Below, piece by piece: positions 8,377 through 18,368 of a stretch of 34,990 bases of DNA (the first letter of the stretch is position 1; each line of letters begins with the position of its first letter). The position numbers and the translations under genes are program-made. The notes below the pieces were generated by a model that was not told the DNA's origin, ran no database searches, and saw only the letters and a program-made list of their open reading frames with translations. The stretch is from the NCBI GenBank assembly GCA_009380075.1, contig WHSO01000031.1, positions 1 through 34,990 on the forward strand, given 5' to 3'. Origin of the DNA: Alphaproteobacteria bacterium (GTDB taxonomy: Bacteria > Pseudomonadota > Alphaproteobacteria > SMXQ01).

Positions 8377-8510
8377 ATGACCGCACGAGAATCCGGCTCT
8401 TGTCGCGGTCGACCCGGGATTGGAGATCGTCCCCCGATTGTTCTAGGCTATTGGCAATGTTGGATCATAACGAAACCGCCCGCCGCGGGAGCGGCCCCCG
8501 GGAGAACCTC

Positions 8511-11500
8511 ATGGTTCGGCCCCGAAACGCGGAAATCACCGCCCTGATCGGCAAGATCGTCGCCGGCACGAAGCGGCGCGCCAAGGGAAAGGGCGGGGCG
8601 AGGGGCACGGGCCGGCGCCAAGGCCGGTCGCGAGCCATGGACGAGGCCTTCATCCGCGGCTATTTCGCCCGCGTGCCCGTCGAAGACCTGCGCGGATACG
8701 ACAGCGGCGACCTGGCCGGACAGGCCCTGTCGTTCCTCGCCTTCGCCTCGGTGCGCAAGCCGGGCAAGCCGTCGCTGCGCCTCTTCAACCCGGACGCCAG
8801 GACGCACGGCTGGTCCGGCCCGCATACGGTGATCGAGATCGTCAACGACAACATGCCGTTCCTGGTCGATTCGGTGGTGGCGGCGCTCAACGGGCGCGGC
8901 CTCGGCGTGCGTCTCGTCATCCATCCGGCGTTCAAGGCCTGGCGCGATTCCCGCGGCGTCCTCAAGGGCCTGGGACCGCAGGCGAAACCTCCGGCGGCGT
9001 TGCGGGAAATCGCCGAATCCTACATCCATGTCGAGATCGACCGCCAGGTTGCCGAAGACGAGATGGCGGACATCCGCAAGACCATCGAGAGCGTGCTCGC
9101 CGACGTGCGCGTGGCGGTGACCGACTGGATGGCCATGCGCGGCAAGATCGTGGACGTCATTCGTGAACTCGGCAGCGAGGGCGTGGCCAGGGAGTCGGCG
9201 GAATTCGTGAGCGAGGTGCACGATTTCCTCAAATGGCTGGACGACGATCACTTCACCTTCCTCGGCTATCGTCGTTACGACTTCACGACGCGCAAGGACA
9301 CCAGGCACGCCCGTGTCGTTCCTGATTCCGGCCTCGGCATCCTGCGCGACCCCAATGTGCGAATCTTCTACGCCGACGAATCGACGATGCCGCGCGACGT
9401 GCGCGAAATCGTTTCGGAGGGGTACACGATCTCCATTTCCAAGGCGAACCGGCGCTCGACCGTGCATCGCCCGACCCACATGGATACCATCGGCGTGCGC
9501 ATCGTCAATGCCGCAGGCGAGGTCGCGGGCGAACACCGTTTCGTCGGCCTGTTCACGTCCCATGCCTACAGCATCAACCCGCGCTACATCCCGCTGCTGC
9601 GCCGCAAGATTTCCCGCGCCATCGCCGCCGCCGGCTTCGATGCGTCCAGCCACGACGGCAAGGCCTTCCAGCACATCCTGGAGACCTATCCCCGCGACGA
9701 ACTGTTCCAGATCTCGGAAGACGAACTGGTCGAAAATGCACTCGGCATCCTGCACCTGCAGGAACGCCAGCGCACTGCGTTGTTCCTGCGCCGCGACCCG
9801 TTCCACCGCTTCGTCTCGTGCCTGGTGTACACGCCGAGGGAGCGCTACTCGGCCAACCTGCGGCAGCGCTTCGGCGACATCCTGTGCCGGGCGTTCGAGG
9901 GCACCGTGTCGGCGGCCTATACCCAGGTCGGCGACGAGGCACTCGCCCGCATCCACTTCATCATCAGGACCGACCCCGAAAAAAAGCAGGGCTACGACAA
10001 GGATGCGATCGAACGCGACCTTGTTGCCGCGTCGCGGTCGTGGGCGGACGATCTGCGCGATATCCTGATCGCGGCGCATGGCGAACGCGAGGGGCTCGCC
10101 ATGTACGCGCGCTACGCCCCCGCCTGTCCCGCGTCCTACCGCGATACGTTCTCCGCCTCCCAGGGCGTACATGATGCGGACAAGATCGAGGAGGTGCTGG
10201 CCACCCGGCGCTCCGCCCTGCACCTCTATCGCCGTCAGGGCGACGATGCCGACGAACTGCGCCTCAAGATCTACCAGCCGGGTGCGCCCCTGCCTCTCTC
10301 CGACGCGCTGCCTGTGCTGGAGAACATGGGCCTTAAGGTAATGGAGGAGATCCCGTTCGAGATCGCGCTCCGGGACGCGGGCTCGGTCTGGATTCACGAC
10401 TTCGGTCTCGAGCGCCGCCATGCGCTACCCGCAGGCAAACAGGACTTCGCGCGCCTGAAGGAACTGTTCGAGGATTGCCTGGCGCGCGTCCAGAGCGGCG
10501 AGGTCGAAAATGACGGCTTCAACCAACTGGTCCTGACCGAATGCCTGAGCTGGCGCGAGGTCGTCGTCGTACGGGCCTATTCCAAGTACCTGCGCCAGGC
10601 CCGCGCGCCGTTCAGCCAGGACTACATGATCGAAACCTTCATCCGGAATTCGGGATTCGCCCAGATACTCACGGCGTTGTTCGCCGCCAAGTTCGACCCC
10701 TCCGACCGCAAGAACGCTCATGGTCGCATCAGCACCGGCAAGGTCCGCTACGAAGAGGCCTTGGAGAAGGTCTCGATCCTGGACGAGGACCGCATCCTGC
10801 GCCGCTTCCTCAACCTCGTGATGGCGAGCCTGCGCACGAATCACTATCAGAAAGACGCTTCAGGCGGGCACAAGCCCTATCTGTCCATAAAGCTCGCCAG
10901 CAGCGAGATCGAGAACCTGCCCCTGCCGCGTCCGTGGCGCGAGATCTGGGTCTACAGCCCGCGCGTCGAAGGCATCCACCTGCGCGGCGGCCGGGTGGCG
11001 CGCGGCGGTATCCGCTGGTCGGACCGGCGCGAGGACTTCCGCACCGAGATCCTCGGCCTGATGAAGGCCCAGACGGTCAAGAATCCGGTAATCGTCCCGG
11101 TCGGTGCCAAGGGCGGCTTCGTCGTCATGCGCCCGCCAGCGGAAGGCGGCCGCGAAGCGCTCCTCGCCGAAGGGATCGAATGCTACAGGACGCTGATGCG
11201 CGGCCTGCTCGACCTCACCGATAACCGCGTCGGCGACAGGGTTGTCATCCCCAGGGACATCGTGCGCTACGACGACGACGATCCTTACCTTGTTGTCGCC
11301 GCCGACAAGGGCACCGCGACATTCTCCGATATCGCCAACGGCATCGCGCGGGACTACGGCTTCTGGCTTGACGACGCCTTCGCCTCGGGCGGGTCGGTGG
11401 GCTACGACCACAAGAAGATGGGCATCACCGCGCGCGGCGCATGGGAATCGGTCAAACGCCATTTCCGCGAAATGGGGAAGGATATACAGGAGGAAGACTT

Positions 11501-13397
11501 CACCTGCGTCGGCATCGGCGACATGGCCGGTGACGTGTTCGGCAACGGCATGCTGCTGTCGCCTCACACACGCCTCGTCGCGGCGTTCAACCATATGCAC
11601 ATCTTCCTTGACCCCGACCCCGATCCGGCGAAAGCAATCGCCGAACGGCGGCGGTTGTTCGACACGCCGCGCTCGACCTGGGCGGACTATAACGGGAAGC
11701 TCATCTCCAGGGGCGGCGGCGTGTTCGAGCGTTCGGCCAAGTCCATCCCCATATCTGCCGAAGTGAAAACGCTACTCGGCGTCACCGCGTCGTCGCTGCC
11801 GCCGGACGAACTGATCCAGCATATCCTCCGGGCCGATGTCGACCTCCTGTGGTTCGGCGGCATCGGTACCTTCGTCAAGGCAACCCATGAAAGCCACGTC
11901 GAGGCCGGCGACCGCACCAACGACGCACTGCGTGTCGATGCCGAGGATCTGCGCTGCAAGGTTGTGGGCGAGGGCGCCAACCTGGGCATGACCCAGGCCG
12001 GGCGCGTCGAATACGCCCGCGCCGGCGGCCGCCTCAATACCGATGCGGTGGACAATTCGGCGGGTGTCGACTGTTCCGACCACGAAGTGAACATCAAGAT
12101 CCTGCTCGGGCAGGTGGTGGCAGCGAAGACACTCTCCATGAAGGCGCGCGACAGGCTTCTCGCCGATATGATGGAAGAGGTGGCCGCGCTCGTGCTGCGC
12201 GACAACTACCTGCAGACCGGAGCCCTGTCGGTAGCCGAAGCCGACGCGGCGGAGCGCTTTCCCAATTACCAGCGCCTGATCCGCGCCCTCGAACGGGCGG
12301 GCCGCATCAACCGGTCGGTGGAAGGTCTGCCGGACGAGGAAGGCATCGCCGAACTGTCCAAGGCAGGGCTCGGTCTCACGCGGCCGGAGCTCGCAGTGCT
12401 GCTGGCCCACGCCAAGCTTGCGCTCAATGACGAGCTGCTGGATTCGGACCTGCCGGACGAGCACTGTCTCGAGGACGATCTGGTGGACTACTTTCCGACA
12501 CCACTGCGAAGGAAATACGCGAAGGCCATCGCGAACCATCGCCTGAAGCGTGAGATCATCGTCACCGCCGTCGACAACCAGATCGTCAACCGAGCCGGGC
12601 CGACCTTCGTCAACGACCTCAAGGAAAGGACCGGCGAAGGCTCGCCCGCGATCGCCCGCGGCTTCACCATCGTACGCGGCGCCTTCGGCCTCGATGCCTT
12701 GTGGGCCGGCATCGAATCCCTCGACAACAAGGTGCCGTCGCGCCGCCAGATCGATATGCAGGTCGACATCAAGCGTCTGCTCGAGCGTGCCGTCATGTGG
12801 TTCATGCGGTACGGCGACCATCCCCTCGACATCGAACGGAACACGGATCTCTTCCGGCCCGGCATCAAGACTCTCGCCGATGGCCTGCCCGACGTCCTGT
12901 CCGAATCCGGGCGCCGAACGCTGGAGGAGCGTATCGCCGGCTCCGGCGCCGACGGGGTGCCGGAATCCCTTGCCCGTTCGGTCGCGGGACTTTCCCAGAT
13001 GAATTCCGCCCTCGACATCGTCTGCCTCTCCGGCCACAAGGCCGCCGCGGTGGCGAACATGGCCCGGGTCTACTTCGGCGTCGGCGCGCGCTTCGGCTTC
13101 GAGTGGCTGCGCGGCGCGGCCCGGCGCATGGAGATGCAGACCTCCTGGCAGCGCCAGGCCGTGCAGGCGATGGTGGACGAGCTCTACGCCCTGCAGCAGG
13201 ACCTGGTCAGCCAGGTCGTCCGTAGTGCGGGTAAGTCCCCTGCGGCCGATGATGCCGTTTCGGACTGGTCCGGCGCCCGCGATCGGCTGGTCGTGCGCAC
13301 CGACCAGACTCTCGCCGATATCCGCGCGGCCGGCACGACGGATCTCGCCATGATCGCGGTGGCCCTGCGCCAGTTGCGCGTTCTGGTCTCCTCCTGA
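8511..13397 (+). CDS. NAD-specific glutamate dehydrogenase, large (~180 kDa) class
   Basis: A 1628-residue enzyme of the large bacterial NAD-GDH class (L_180 type), which oxidises glutamate to 2-oxoglutarate and ammonium. The long N-terminal half holds ACT-like regulatory regions ('HTVIEIVNDNMPFLVDSVV'). The catalytic part begins near residue 820 with 'RGGIRWSDRREDFRTEILG' and 'VIVPVGAKGGFV', where K867 is the expected catalytic lysine. The NAD domain follows ('CVGIGDMAGDVFGNGML', 'GGIGTFVK', 'VVGEGANLGMTQ'). Family length is about 1600, so it looks complete. ATG 8511 has GGGAG six bases upstream. In-frame ATG 8457 and TTG 8400 are possible but less supported. These enzymes are usually catabolic and allosterically controlled. 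Confidence 0.96.
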   Translation: MVRPRNAEITALIGKIVAGTKRRAKGKGGARGTGRRQGRSRAMDEAFIRGYFARVPVEDLRGYDSGDLAGQALSFLAFASVRKPGKPSLRLFNPDARTHGWSGPHTVIEIVNDNMPFLVDSVVAALNGRGLGVRLVIHPAFKAWRDSRGVLKGLGPQAKPPAALREIAESYIHVEIDRQVAEDEMADIRKTIESVLADVRVAVTDWMAMRGKIVDVIRELGSEGVARESAEFVSEVHDFLKWLDDDHFTFLGYRRYDFTTRKDTRHARVVPDSGLGILRDPNVRIFYADESTMPRDVREIVSEGYTISISKANRRSTVHRPTHMDTIGVRIVNAAGEVAGEHRFVGLFTSHAYSINPRYIPLLRRKISRAIAAAGFDASSHDGKAFQHILETYPRDELFQISEDELVENALGILHLQERQRTALFLRRDPFHRFVSCLVYTPRERYSANLRQRFGDILCRAFEGTVSAAYTQVGDEALARIHFIIRTDPEKKQGYDKDAIERDLVAASRSWADDLRDILIAAHGEREGLAMYARYAPACPASYRDTFSASQGVHDADKIEEVLATRRSALHLYRRQGDDADELRLKIYQPGAPLPLSDALPVLENMGLKVMEEIPFEIALRDAGSVWIHDFGLERRHALPAGKQDFARLKELFEDCLARVQSGEVENDGFNQLVLTECLSWREVVVVRAYSKYLRQARAPFSQDYMIETFIRNSGFAQILTALFAAKFDPSDRKNAHGRISTGKVRYEEALEKVSILDEDRILRRFLNLVMASLRTNHYQKDASGGHKPYLSIKLASSEIENLPLPRPWREIWVYSPRVEGIHLRGGRVARGGIRWSDRREDFRTEILGLMKAQTVKNPVIVPVGAKGGFVVMRPPAEGGREALLAEGIECYRTLMRGLLDLTDNRVGDRVVIPRDIVRYDDDDPYLVVAADKGTATFSDIANGIARDYGFWLDDAFASGGSVGYDHKKMGITARGAWESVKRHFREMGKDIQEEDFTCVGIGDMAGDVFGNGMLLSPHTRLVAAFNHMHIFLDPDPDPAKAIAERRRLFDTPRSTWADYNGKLISRGGGVFERSAKSIPISAEVKTLLGVTASSLPPDELIQHILRADVDLLWFGGIGTFVKATHESHVEAGDRTNDALRVDAEDLRCKVVGEGANLGMTQAGRVEYARAGGRLNTDAVDNSAGVDCSDHEVNIKILLGQVVAAKTLSMKARDRLLADMMEEVAALVLRDNYLQTGALSVAEADAAERFPNYQRLIRALERAGRINRSVEGLPDEEGIAELSKAGLGLTRPELAVLLAHAKLALNDELLDSDLPDEHCLEDDLVDYFPTPLRRKYAKAIANHRLKREIIVTAVDNQIVNRAGPTFVNDLKERTGEGSPAIARGFTIVRGAFGLDALWAGIESLDNKVPSRRQIDMQVDIKRLLERAVMWFMRYGDHPLDIERNTDLFRPGIKTLADGLPDVLSESGRRTLEERIAGSGADGVPESLARSVAGLSQMNSALDIVCLSGHKAAAVANMARVYFGVGARFGFEWLRGAARRMEMQTSWQRQAVQAMVDELYALQQDLVSQVVRSAGKSPAADDAVSDWSGARDRLVVRTDQTLADIRAAGTTDLAMIAVALRQLRVLVSS

Positions 13398-13398
13398 G

Positions 13399-14676
13399 GT
13401 GGAGGCGCCGGCCGAAGGTTCCGGCGGGGGCACGCGCGCACGCGTCGCCTGGTGCCTGTACGACTGGGCCAATTCGGCCTTCCCCGCCGTCATACTGACC
13501 TTTGTCTTCGCCGCCTATTTCACCCGCGGAGTCGCCGCCGATCCGATCGAGGGAACGCGGGACTGGGGCACGGCGATCTCGCTCTCGGCTCTGGCCATCG
13601 CCGTCCTGTCGCCGGTGCTTGGTGCCATCGCCGACCAGGGCGGCGCGCGCAAGCCGTGGCTGGCAGCATTCACGGCGCTGTGCGTCGCCGCCACCTTCGC
13701 GCTGTGGTGGGTGGCGCCCACGCCGGAGCATGTCGTGCTGGCCCTGGTGCTCGTCGGCATCGGCAATTTCGCCTTCGAGCTCGGCATCGTCTTCTACAAC
13801 GCCATGCTGCCCGAAATCGTGACGCCGGCGCGACTCGGCCGGCTGTCGGGCTGGGGATGGGGTCTGGGCTACGCCGGCGGGCTCGTGTGTCTCGTCGTGG
13901 TGCTGTTCGGCTTCGTCCAGGTCGACACCGTGCCCTTCGGCCTCGATACCGAGGCGGCCGAACACGTGCGCGCGGTTGGCCCCATCTCGGCGATGTGGAT
14001 GGCGGTGTTCGCCCTGCCCCTGTTCCTCTGGGTGCCGGACCGGGCGCGGACGCGCGCCTCGCTTTGGCGCGCGGCGCGCGACGGCCTGGCCCAACTCGTC
14101 GCCACGCTGCGGCAGATGCACAAGTACCGCGACGCGACGCGATTTCTCATCGCGCACATGATCTACACCGACGGGCTCAACACCCTGTTCGCCTTCGGCG
14201 GCGTCTATGCCGCCGGCACCTTCGACATGGCGGTGGACGAAGTGATCATGTTCGGCATCGCCATGAACCTGACCGCCGGCCTCGGCGCCGCCGGTTTCGC
14301 CTGGGTTGACGACTGGTGGGGGGCGAAGCGCACGATCCTGATCGCGCTCGCGGCGCTCACGGTCATCGGCGCCGCCATCCTGCTGGTTGAATCGAAGGCG
14401 TGGTTCTGGGGCCTCGGCCTCATGCTCGGCTCGTTCTTCGGGCCGGCCCAGGCCGCCAGCCGCTCGTTCATGGCCCGCCTTGCGCCCGCCGAGATTCGGA
14501 CCGAGATGTTCGGCCTCTACGCGCTTTCGGGCAAGGCGACCGCCTTCGTCGGCCCGGCGCTGCTGGGCTGGATCGCGGCATGGGCGGGATCGCAGCGCGT
14601 CGGCCTTGCAACGGTCCTCGCCTTCTTCGTCGTCGGGATGTGGGTGCTCTGGCCGCTGCGGGAGCCGGGGAAGTAG
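13399..14676 (+). CDS. UMF1 / Atg22-like MFS transporter
   Basis: A 425-residue protein with about 11-12 membrane helices. The N-terminal signature 'YDWANSAF' (residues 21-28) is typical of the UMF1 family of major facilitators, related to the yeast vacuolar effluxer Atg22, which moves amino acids. The middle has 'GWGWGLGYAGGLVCL', and the C-terminal half has 'GLMLGSFFGPAQAASRS', both usual for the family. The GTG start lies one base after the GDH stop, so the two are almost certainly co-transcribed and perhaps translationally coupled. A link to amino-acid movement is therefore plausible but is inference; bacterial substrates are largely unknown. It converges on purH with only eight bases between stops. 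Confidence 0.88.
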   Translation: MEAPAEGSGGGTRARVAWCLYDWANSAFPAVILTFVFAAYFTRGVAADPIEGTRDWGTAISLSALAIAVLSPVLGAIADQGGARKPWLAAFTALCVAATFALWWVAPTPEHVVLALVLVGIGNFAFELGIVFYNAMLPEIVTPARLGRLSGWGWGLGYAGGLVCLVVVLFGFVQVDTVPFGLDTEAAEHVRAVGPISAMWMAVFALPLFLWVPDRARTRASLWRAARDGLAQLVATLRQMHKYRDATRFLIAHMIYTDGLNTLFAFGGVYAAGTFDMAVDEVIMFGIAMNLTAGLGAAGFAWVDDWWGAKRTILIALAALTVIGAAILLVESKAWFWGLGLMLGSFFGPAQAASRSFMARLAPAEIRTEMFGLYALSGKATAFVGPALLGWIAAWAGSQRVGLATVLAFFVVGMWVLWPLREPGK

Positions 14677-14684
14677 CGCCGCTC

Positions 14685-16274
14685 CTAATGCCGGAAGTGG
14701 CGCATGCCGGTGAGCACCATGGCGAGGCCGGCGTCGTCGGCGGCCTTGATCACCTCGTCGTCGCGGATCGATCCGCCGGGCTGGATCACCGCTTCGGCAC
14801 CCGCCGCGGCGGCGGCCAGCAGTCCGTCGGCGAAGGGGAAAAAGGCGTCCGACGCCACCACTGAACCCTGGGTGCCCGGCTGCGGCTGCCCCGCCGCCTT
14901 TGCCGCATCGGCGGACTTGAGCGCGGCGATGCGCGACGAATCGACCCGGCTCATCTGTCCGGCGCCGATGCCGACGGTCGCCCCGTCCTTGACATAGACG
15001 ATGGCGTTGGACTTCACGTGCTTGCATACGCGGAAGGCGAACAGCAGGTCCGCGATCTGCGCCGCCGTCGGCTTGCGCCTGGTGACGATCTTGAGGTCGC
15101 TTTCCGCGATCCGTCCCGAATCCCGCGTCTGCAGCAGGAACCCGCCGGCCAGCGTGCGCATCGTCATCCCTCGGGCAGTCGCGTCGGCCATGGCGCCGGT
15201 CTCCAGTACGCGGACGTTCTTCTTCTTCGCCAGGATGGCTTTCGCGTCCTCGCCGATCTCCGGCGCGATCACCACCTCGACGAACAGCTTGGCGATCTCC
15301 TCCGCCGTCTTGCCGTCGAGCGGACGGTTGGCGGCAATGATGCCGCCGAAGGCCGAGACCGGGTCGCAGGCCAGTGCCCGCAGGTAGGCGGCATGCAGGT
15401 CCGCCCCGCGCGCCACGCCGCAGGGGTTGGCGTGCTTGATGATGGCGATGGTGGGGTCCTCGAACTCGCTCACCAGCTCGAACGCCGCGTCGGTGTCGTT
15501 GAGATTGTTGAACGACAGCTCCTTGCCCTGGATCTGCCGCGCGGTGGCGACGCCGGCGCGCGGGTGCAGGGGGTCGAGGTAGAACGCCGCCGCCTGGTGC
15601 GGGTTTTCGCCGTAGCGCAGCACCTGGGCACGCTCGCCCGCCAGCGTCGCGCGGCGCGGGAAGGTGTCACCCAGCACGCCCGCGAACCAGCCCGAGATCG
15701 CGGCGTCGTAGGCTGCCGTCCGCGCGTAGGCGTCCGCCGCCATGCGCTTGCGGAAGGCGAGGCTCGTGCCGCCGCCGTGCGCGTCCATCTCGGCGCGCAG
15801 CGCGGCGTAGTCCGCCGCCTCGGTCACCACCGCGACGAAGGCGTGGTTCTTCGCCGCGGCGCGGATCAGCGCCGGACCGCCGATATCGATGTTCTCGACA
15901 CAGTCGTCGAAGGCGGCGCCCTTCGCCATCGTCGCCTCGAACGGGTAGAGGTTGATGATGACGAGGTCGATCGGCCCGATACCGTGATCGCGCATCGAGG
16001 CTTGGTCGCCCGCATTGTCGCGACGCGTCAGGATGCCGCCGTGCACCATCGGATGCAGGGTCTTGACCCTTCCGTCCATCATCTCGGGAAAGCCCGTGAG
16101 CTCGGCGACGTCGCGGACCTTGAGGCCCCCATCGCGCAGCGTCTTGGCGGTGCCGCCGGTGGACACCAGCTCGACGCCGTGCGCCGCCAGGTACCTACCC
16201 ATCTCCGCGAGGCCGGTCTTGTCGGAAACGCTGATGAGCGCGCGGGCGATGGGCTGGATGTCGGCGGTGGTCAT
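14685..16274 (-). CDS. purH: bifunctional AICAR formyltransferase / IMP cyclohydrolase
   Basis: A 529-residue enzyme for the last two steps of IMP synthesis: 10-formyl-THF-dependent formylation of AICAR, then ring closure. The N-terminal MGS-like cyclohydrolase domain shows '[11 protein letters not shown]' and '[15 protein letters not shown]' (K71, H74). The formyltransferase domain has K280-H-A-N-P-C-G286, including the catalytic lysine and histidine. Length is standard. It is the last gene of the leftward htpX-purH run, 47 bases after the dehydratase gene, and may also have its own promoter. GAGG precedes the ATG. Confidence 0.98.
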   Translation of the reverse strand: MTTADIQPIARALISVSDKTGLAEMGRYLAAHGVELVSTGGTAKTLRDGGLKVRDVAELTGFPEMMDGRVKTLHPMVHGGILTRRDNAGDQASMRDHGIGPIDLVIINLYPFEATMAKGAAFDDCVENIDIGGPALIRAAAKNHAFVAVVTEAADYAALRAEMDAHGGGTSLAFRKRMAADAYARTAAYDAAISGWFAGVLGDTFPRRATLAGERAQVLRYGENPHQAAAFYLDPLHPRAGVATARQIQGKELSFNNLNDTDAAFELVSEFEDPTIAIIKHANPCGVARGADLHAAYLRALACDPVSAFGGIIAANRPLDGKTAEEIAKLFVEVVIAPEIGEDAKAILAKKKNVRVLETGAMADATARGMTMRTLAGGFLLQTRDSGRIAESDLKIVTRRKPTAAQIADLLFAFRVCKHVKSNAIVYVKDGATVGIGAGQMSRVDSSRIAALKSADAAKAAGQPQPGTQGSVVASDAFFPFADGLLAAAAAGAEAVIQPGGSIRDDEVIKAADDAGLAMVLTGMRHFRH

Positions 16275-16321
16275 GTCGGGGTCGGCCTCGTCTTTCGTGC
16301 GGGTTTCGTGGAGTGGAGGGA

Positions 16322-18292
16322 CTAGTGGACCGTCTCGCGGGCGCCCTCGGCCGCGGGAACGGCCCCGTTCGGGTGGTAATCGGGGACCAGCGCGCGCAGC
16401 GTGCCGATGACCGCCGCGCGGTCCCGCGCCCGCGCTGCCTGGGCCAGCTGGTCGATACCTGTGGCCAGCGTTACGCGGTTGAGTGGCCGCGGCCGGGCGA
16501 TGAGGACGCCCGGATAGCGCGTCGGCTCGGTGGTTTCGGCGGTGTGGAACAGCTCCTCGTGTAGTTTTTCGCCGGGGCGCAGGCCGGTGACCTGGATCTT
16601 GATGTCCTCGCCGGGGCGCAGCCCGGCAAGGCGAATCATCTGCTGGGCGAGGTCCATGATCCGCACCGGCGTCCCCATGTCGAGGACGTAGATCGCTGCG
16701 CCGTCGCCCTCCCCGGTGCCGAGGACGGTAGCCTCGAGCACAAGCTCCACTGCTTCGCGCACGGTCATGAAATAGCGCGTCATTTCCGGGTGCGTGACGG
16801 TCAGTGGCCCCCCCTGGGCGAGCTGGCGTTCGAACAGTGGTACCACCGACCCGGTCGAGCCGAGCACGTTGCCGAAGCGGAGGGTAATGAATCGGGTGGC
16901 GATATCCTCACCGGCTGCGCGCGCGAGATTGAGCGACTGGCAATAGCTTTCGGCGACGCGCTTGCTTGCCCCCATGACCGCGGCGGGGTTGACCGCCTTG
17001 TCGGTCGAGATCAGCACCATAGCCGCGACGCCTTCGGCGACGCAGGCATCGACGACATTGCGGGTGCCGACCACATTGGTGAGCACGCCCTCTTCGGGGT
17101 TGTCCTCGACGATCGGCACATGCTTGAGGGCGGCCGCGTGGAACACGAGCTCGGGCCGTGCCGCATGAATGGCGGCGGCGATGCGGGTACCATCGCGTAC
17201 GTTGGCGAGGACCGCGGTGCGCGGCAGCGCCGGCGTGCGCTCGCGAATTTCGAGGTCGATGCTGTAAAGCGCGTATTCGCTGTTATCGATCAGGGTCAGG
17301 TGCGCTGGCTCCAGCGCCGCCACCTGGCGCGCGAGCTCGCCGCCGATGGTGCCGCCGGCCCCGGTGACCAGCACCCGCTTGCCGCGGATCAGTTCCTCCA
17401 TCGCGGCGCGGTCGAGGACCTGCTGGGGACGGCCCAGGAGGTCCTCGATGGCGATTGGGCGCGGCTCGATCCGGGGCGATTCGGCGGCGCGGAAATCGGT
17501 CATGCGCGGCAGGCGCGCCAGCGTGACGCCGAGCGCCTCCGATTCCTCCAGCAGCCGCGCCATGACCCGCCCGGGCAAAGTGTCGTCGGTGATGATGAAG
17601 CGCCGCGGGCGCAGGTTGACGTTGTGGAGACGCGCCATGATGTCGCCGAGCCGGTCGAGCGGTCCGCTCACCTCCACCCCGCGGATGCGCCGCCCGATCC
17701 TTGAGCCCTCGGTATCGATGATGCCAACGACGCGGTAACGCGCGGTCGAATCCTCCGACAGCGCCCGCAGGAACAGGTCCGCCCCGTTGGCCGCGCCGAT
17801 CAGCAGCACCGGCACGCGGTCACCGCGGCCGGCGTCCATGGCGGTCCGTCCCCAGCCCTGCTTGGCAATGCGATACATGATGCGCGGTCCCGCCAGCAGC
17901 GCCACCAGCATGAACCAGTTGATCGCCAGCGCCGCGCGCGGCATGTCGACGAGGCGGGTGGTCCAGAACTGCACAACGACGAAGAGCAGGACGATCAGTG
18001 TCACCGCCCGCAGGATCCGCAGGATCTCGGGGGTGGAGGTGTATTGCCACACGTCGCGCTGGGTCTGCAGGAAGACGAACACCAGCGCCGAAACCAGCGT
18101 GAACCCGCCGGTGCCGAGGATCACCAGTTCCGGCGAATAATCCCACGGGTCGCCGCCGAGCCGCAGGGCCAGCGAGGCGAAGAACGACAGCGCCGCCATG
18201 GCGGCGTCATGGCACAGGATGAATCCCGCGCGCAGGCTACGTCGGACGCGCGGACTCACGGGTGCGCGGTCCGGAATGTTGGAACGGGGCAA
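16322..18292 (-). CDS. membrane NDP-sugar 4,6-dehydratase (WbpM/PglF/CapD-like)
   Basis: A 656-residue polysaccharide biosynthesis protein. The N-terminal third has about four membrane helices. A CoA/NAD-binding-like segment follows ('[19 protein letters not shown]'). The catalytic short-chain dehydrogenase domain starts at about residue 306 with the NAD motif in T310-G-A-G-G-T-I-G317. It contains '[17 protein letters not shown]', where the M-x3-K arrangement replaces the usual Y-x3-K, as in WbpM and PglF. These enzymes make 4-keto-6-deoxy UDP-sugars for O-antigen or glycan synthesis. The start is uncertain: TTG 18292 gives the full reading frame, a GTG at 18259 or ATG at 18196 would shorten the basic N-terminus. 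Confidence 0.9.
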   Translation of the reverse strand: MPRSNIPDRAPVSPRVRRSLRAGFILCHDAAMAALSFFASLALRLGGDPWDYSPELVILGTGGFTLVSALVFVFLQTQRDVWQYTSTPEILRILRAVTLIVLLFVVVQFWTTRLVDMPRAALAINWFMLVALLAGPRIMYRIAKQGWGRTAMDAGRGDRVPVLLIGAANGADLFLRALSEDSTARYRVVGIIDTEGSRIGRRIRGVEVSGPLDRLGDIMARLHNVNLRPRRFIITDDTLPGRVMARLLEESEALGVTLARLPRMTDFRAAESPRIEPRPIAIEDLLGRPQQVLDRAAMEELIRGKRVLVTGAGGTIGGELARQVAALEPAHLTLIDNSEYALYSIDLEIRERTPALPRTAVLANVRDGTRIAAAIHAARPELVFHAAALKHVPIVEDNPEEGVLTNVVGTRNVVDACVAEGVAAMVLISTDKAVNPAAVMGASKRVAESYCQSLNLARAAGEDIATRFITLRFGNVLGSTGSVVPLFERQLAQGGPLTVTHPEMTRYFMTVREAVELVLEATVLGTGEGDGAAIYVLDMGTPVRIMDLAQQMIRLAGLRPGEDIKIQVTGLRPGEKLHEELFHTAETTEPTRYPGVLIARPRPLNRVTLATGIDQLAQAARARDRAAVIGTLRALVPDYHPNGAVPAAEGARETVH

Positions 18293-18368
18293 ATACGGCT
18301 AAACATCATGTCGGGCATATTCGTTCAACTGGCCGGGCAAGTCCATCGGCAGGGGCCGGAATCCCCCT

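Noticed and set aside
8448-10421. 657-codon minus-strand open frame
   Set aside because: Lies opposite NAD-GDH, whose motifs are continuous on the plus strand.
11772-13493. 573-codon minus-strand open frame
   Set aside because: Antisense to the GDH C-terminal region, no family features.
13207-15027. 606-codon minus-strand open frame across GDH, MFS and purH
   Set aside because: Crosses three well-supported genes in the wrong frame or strand.
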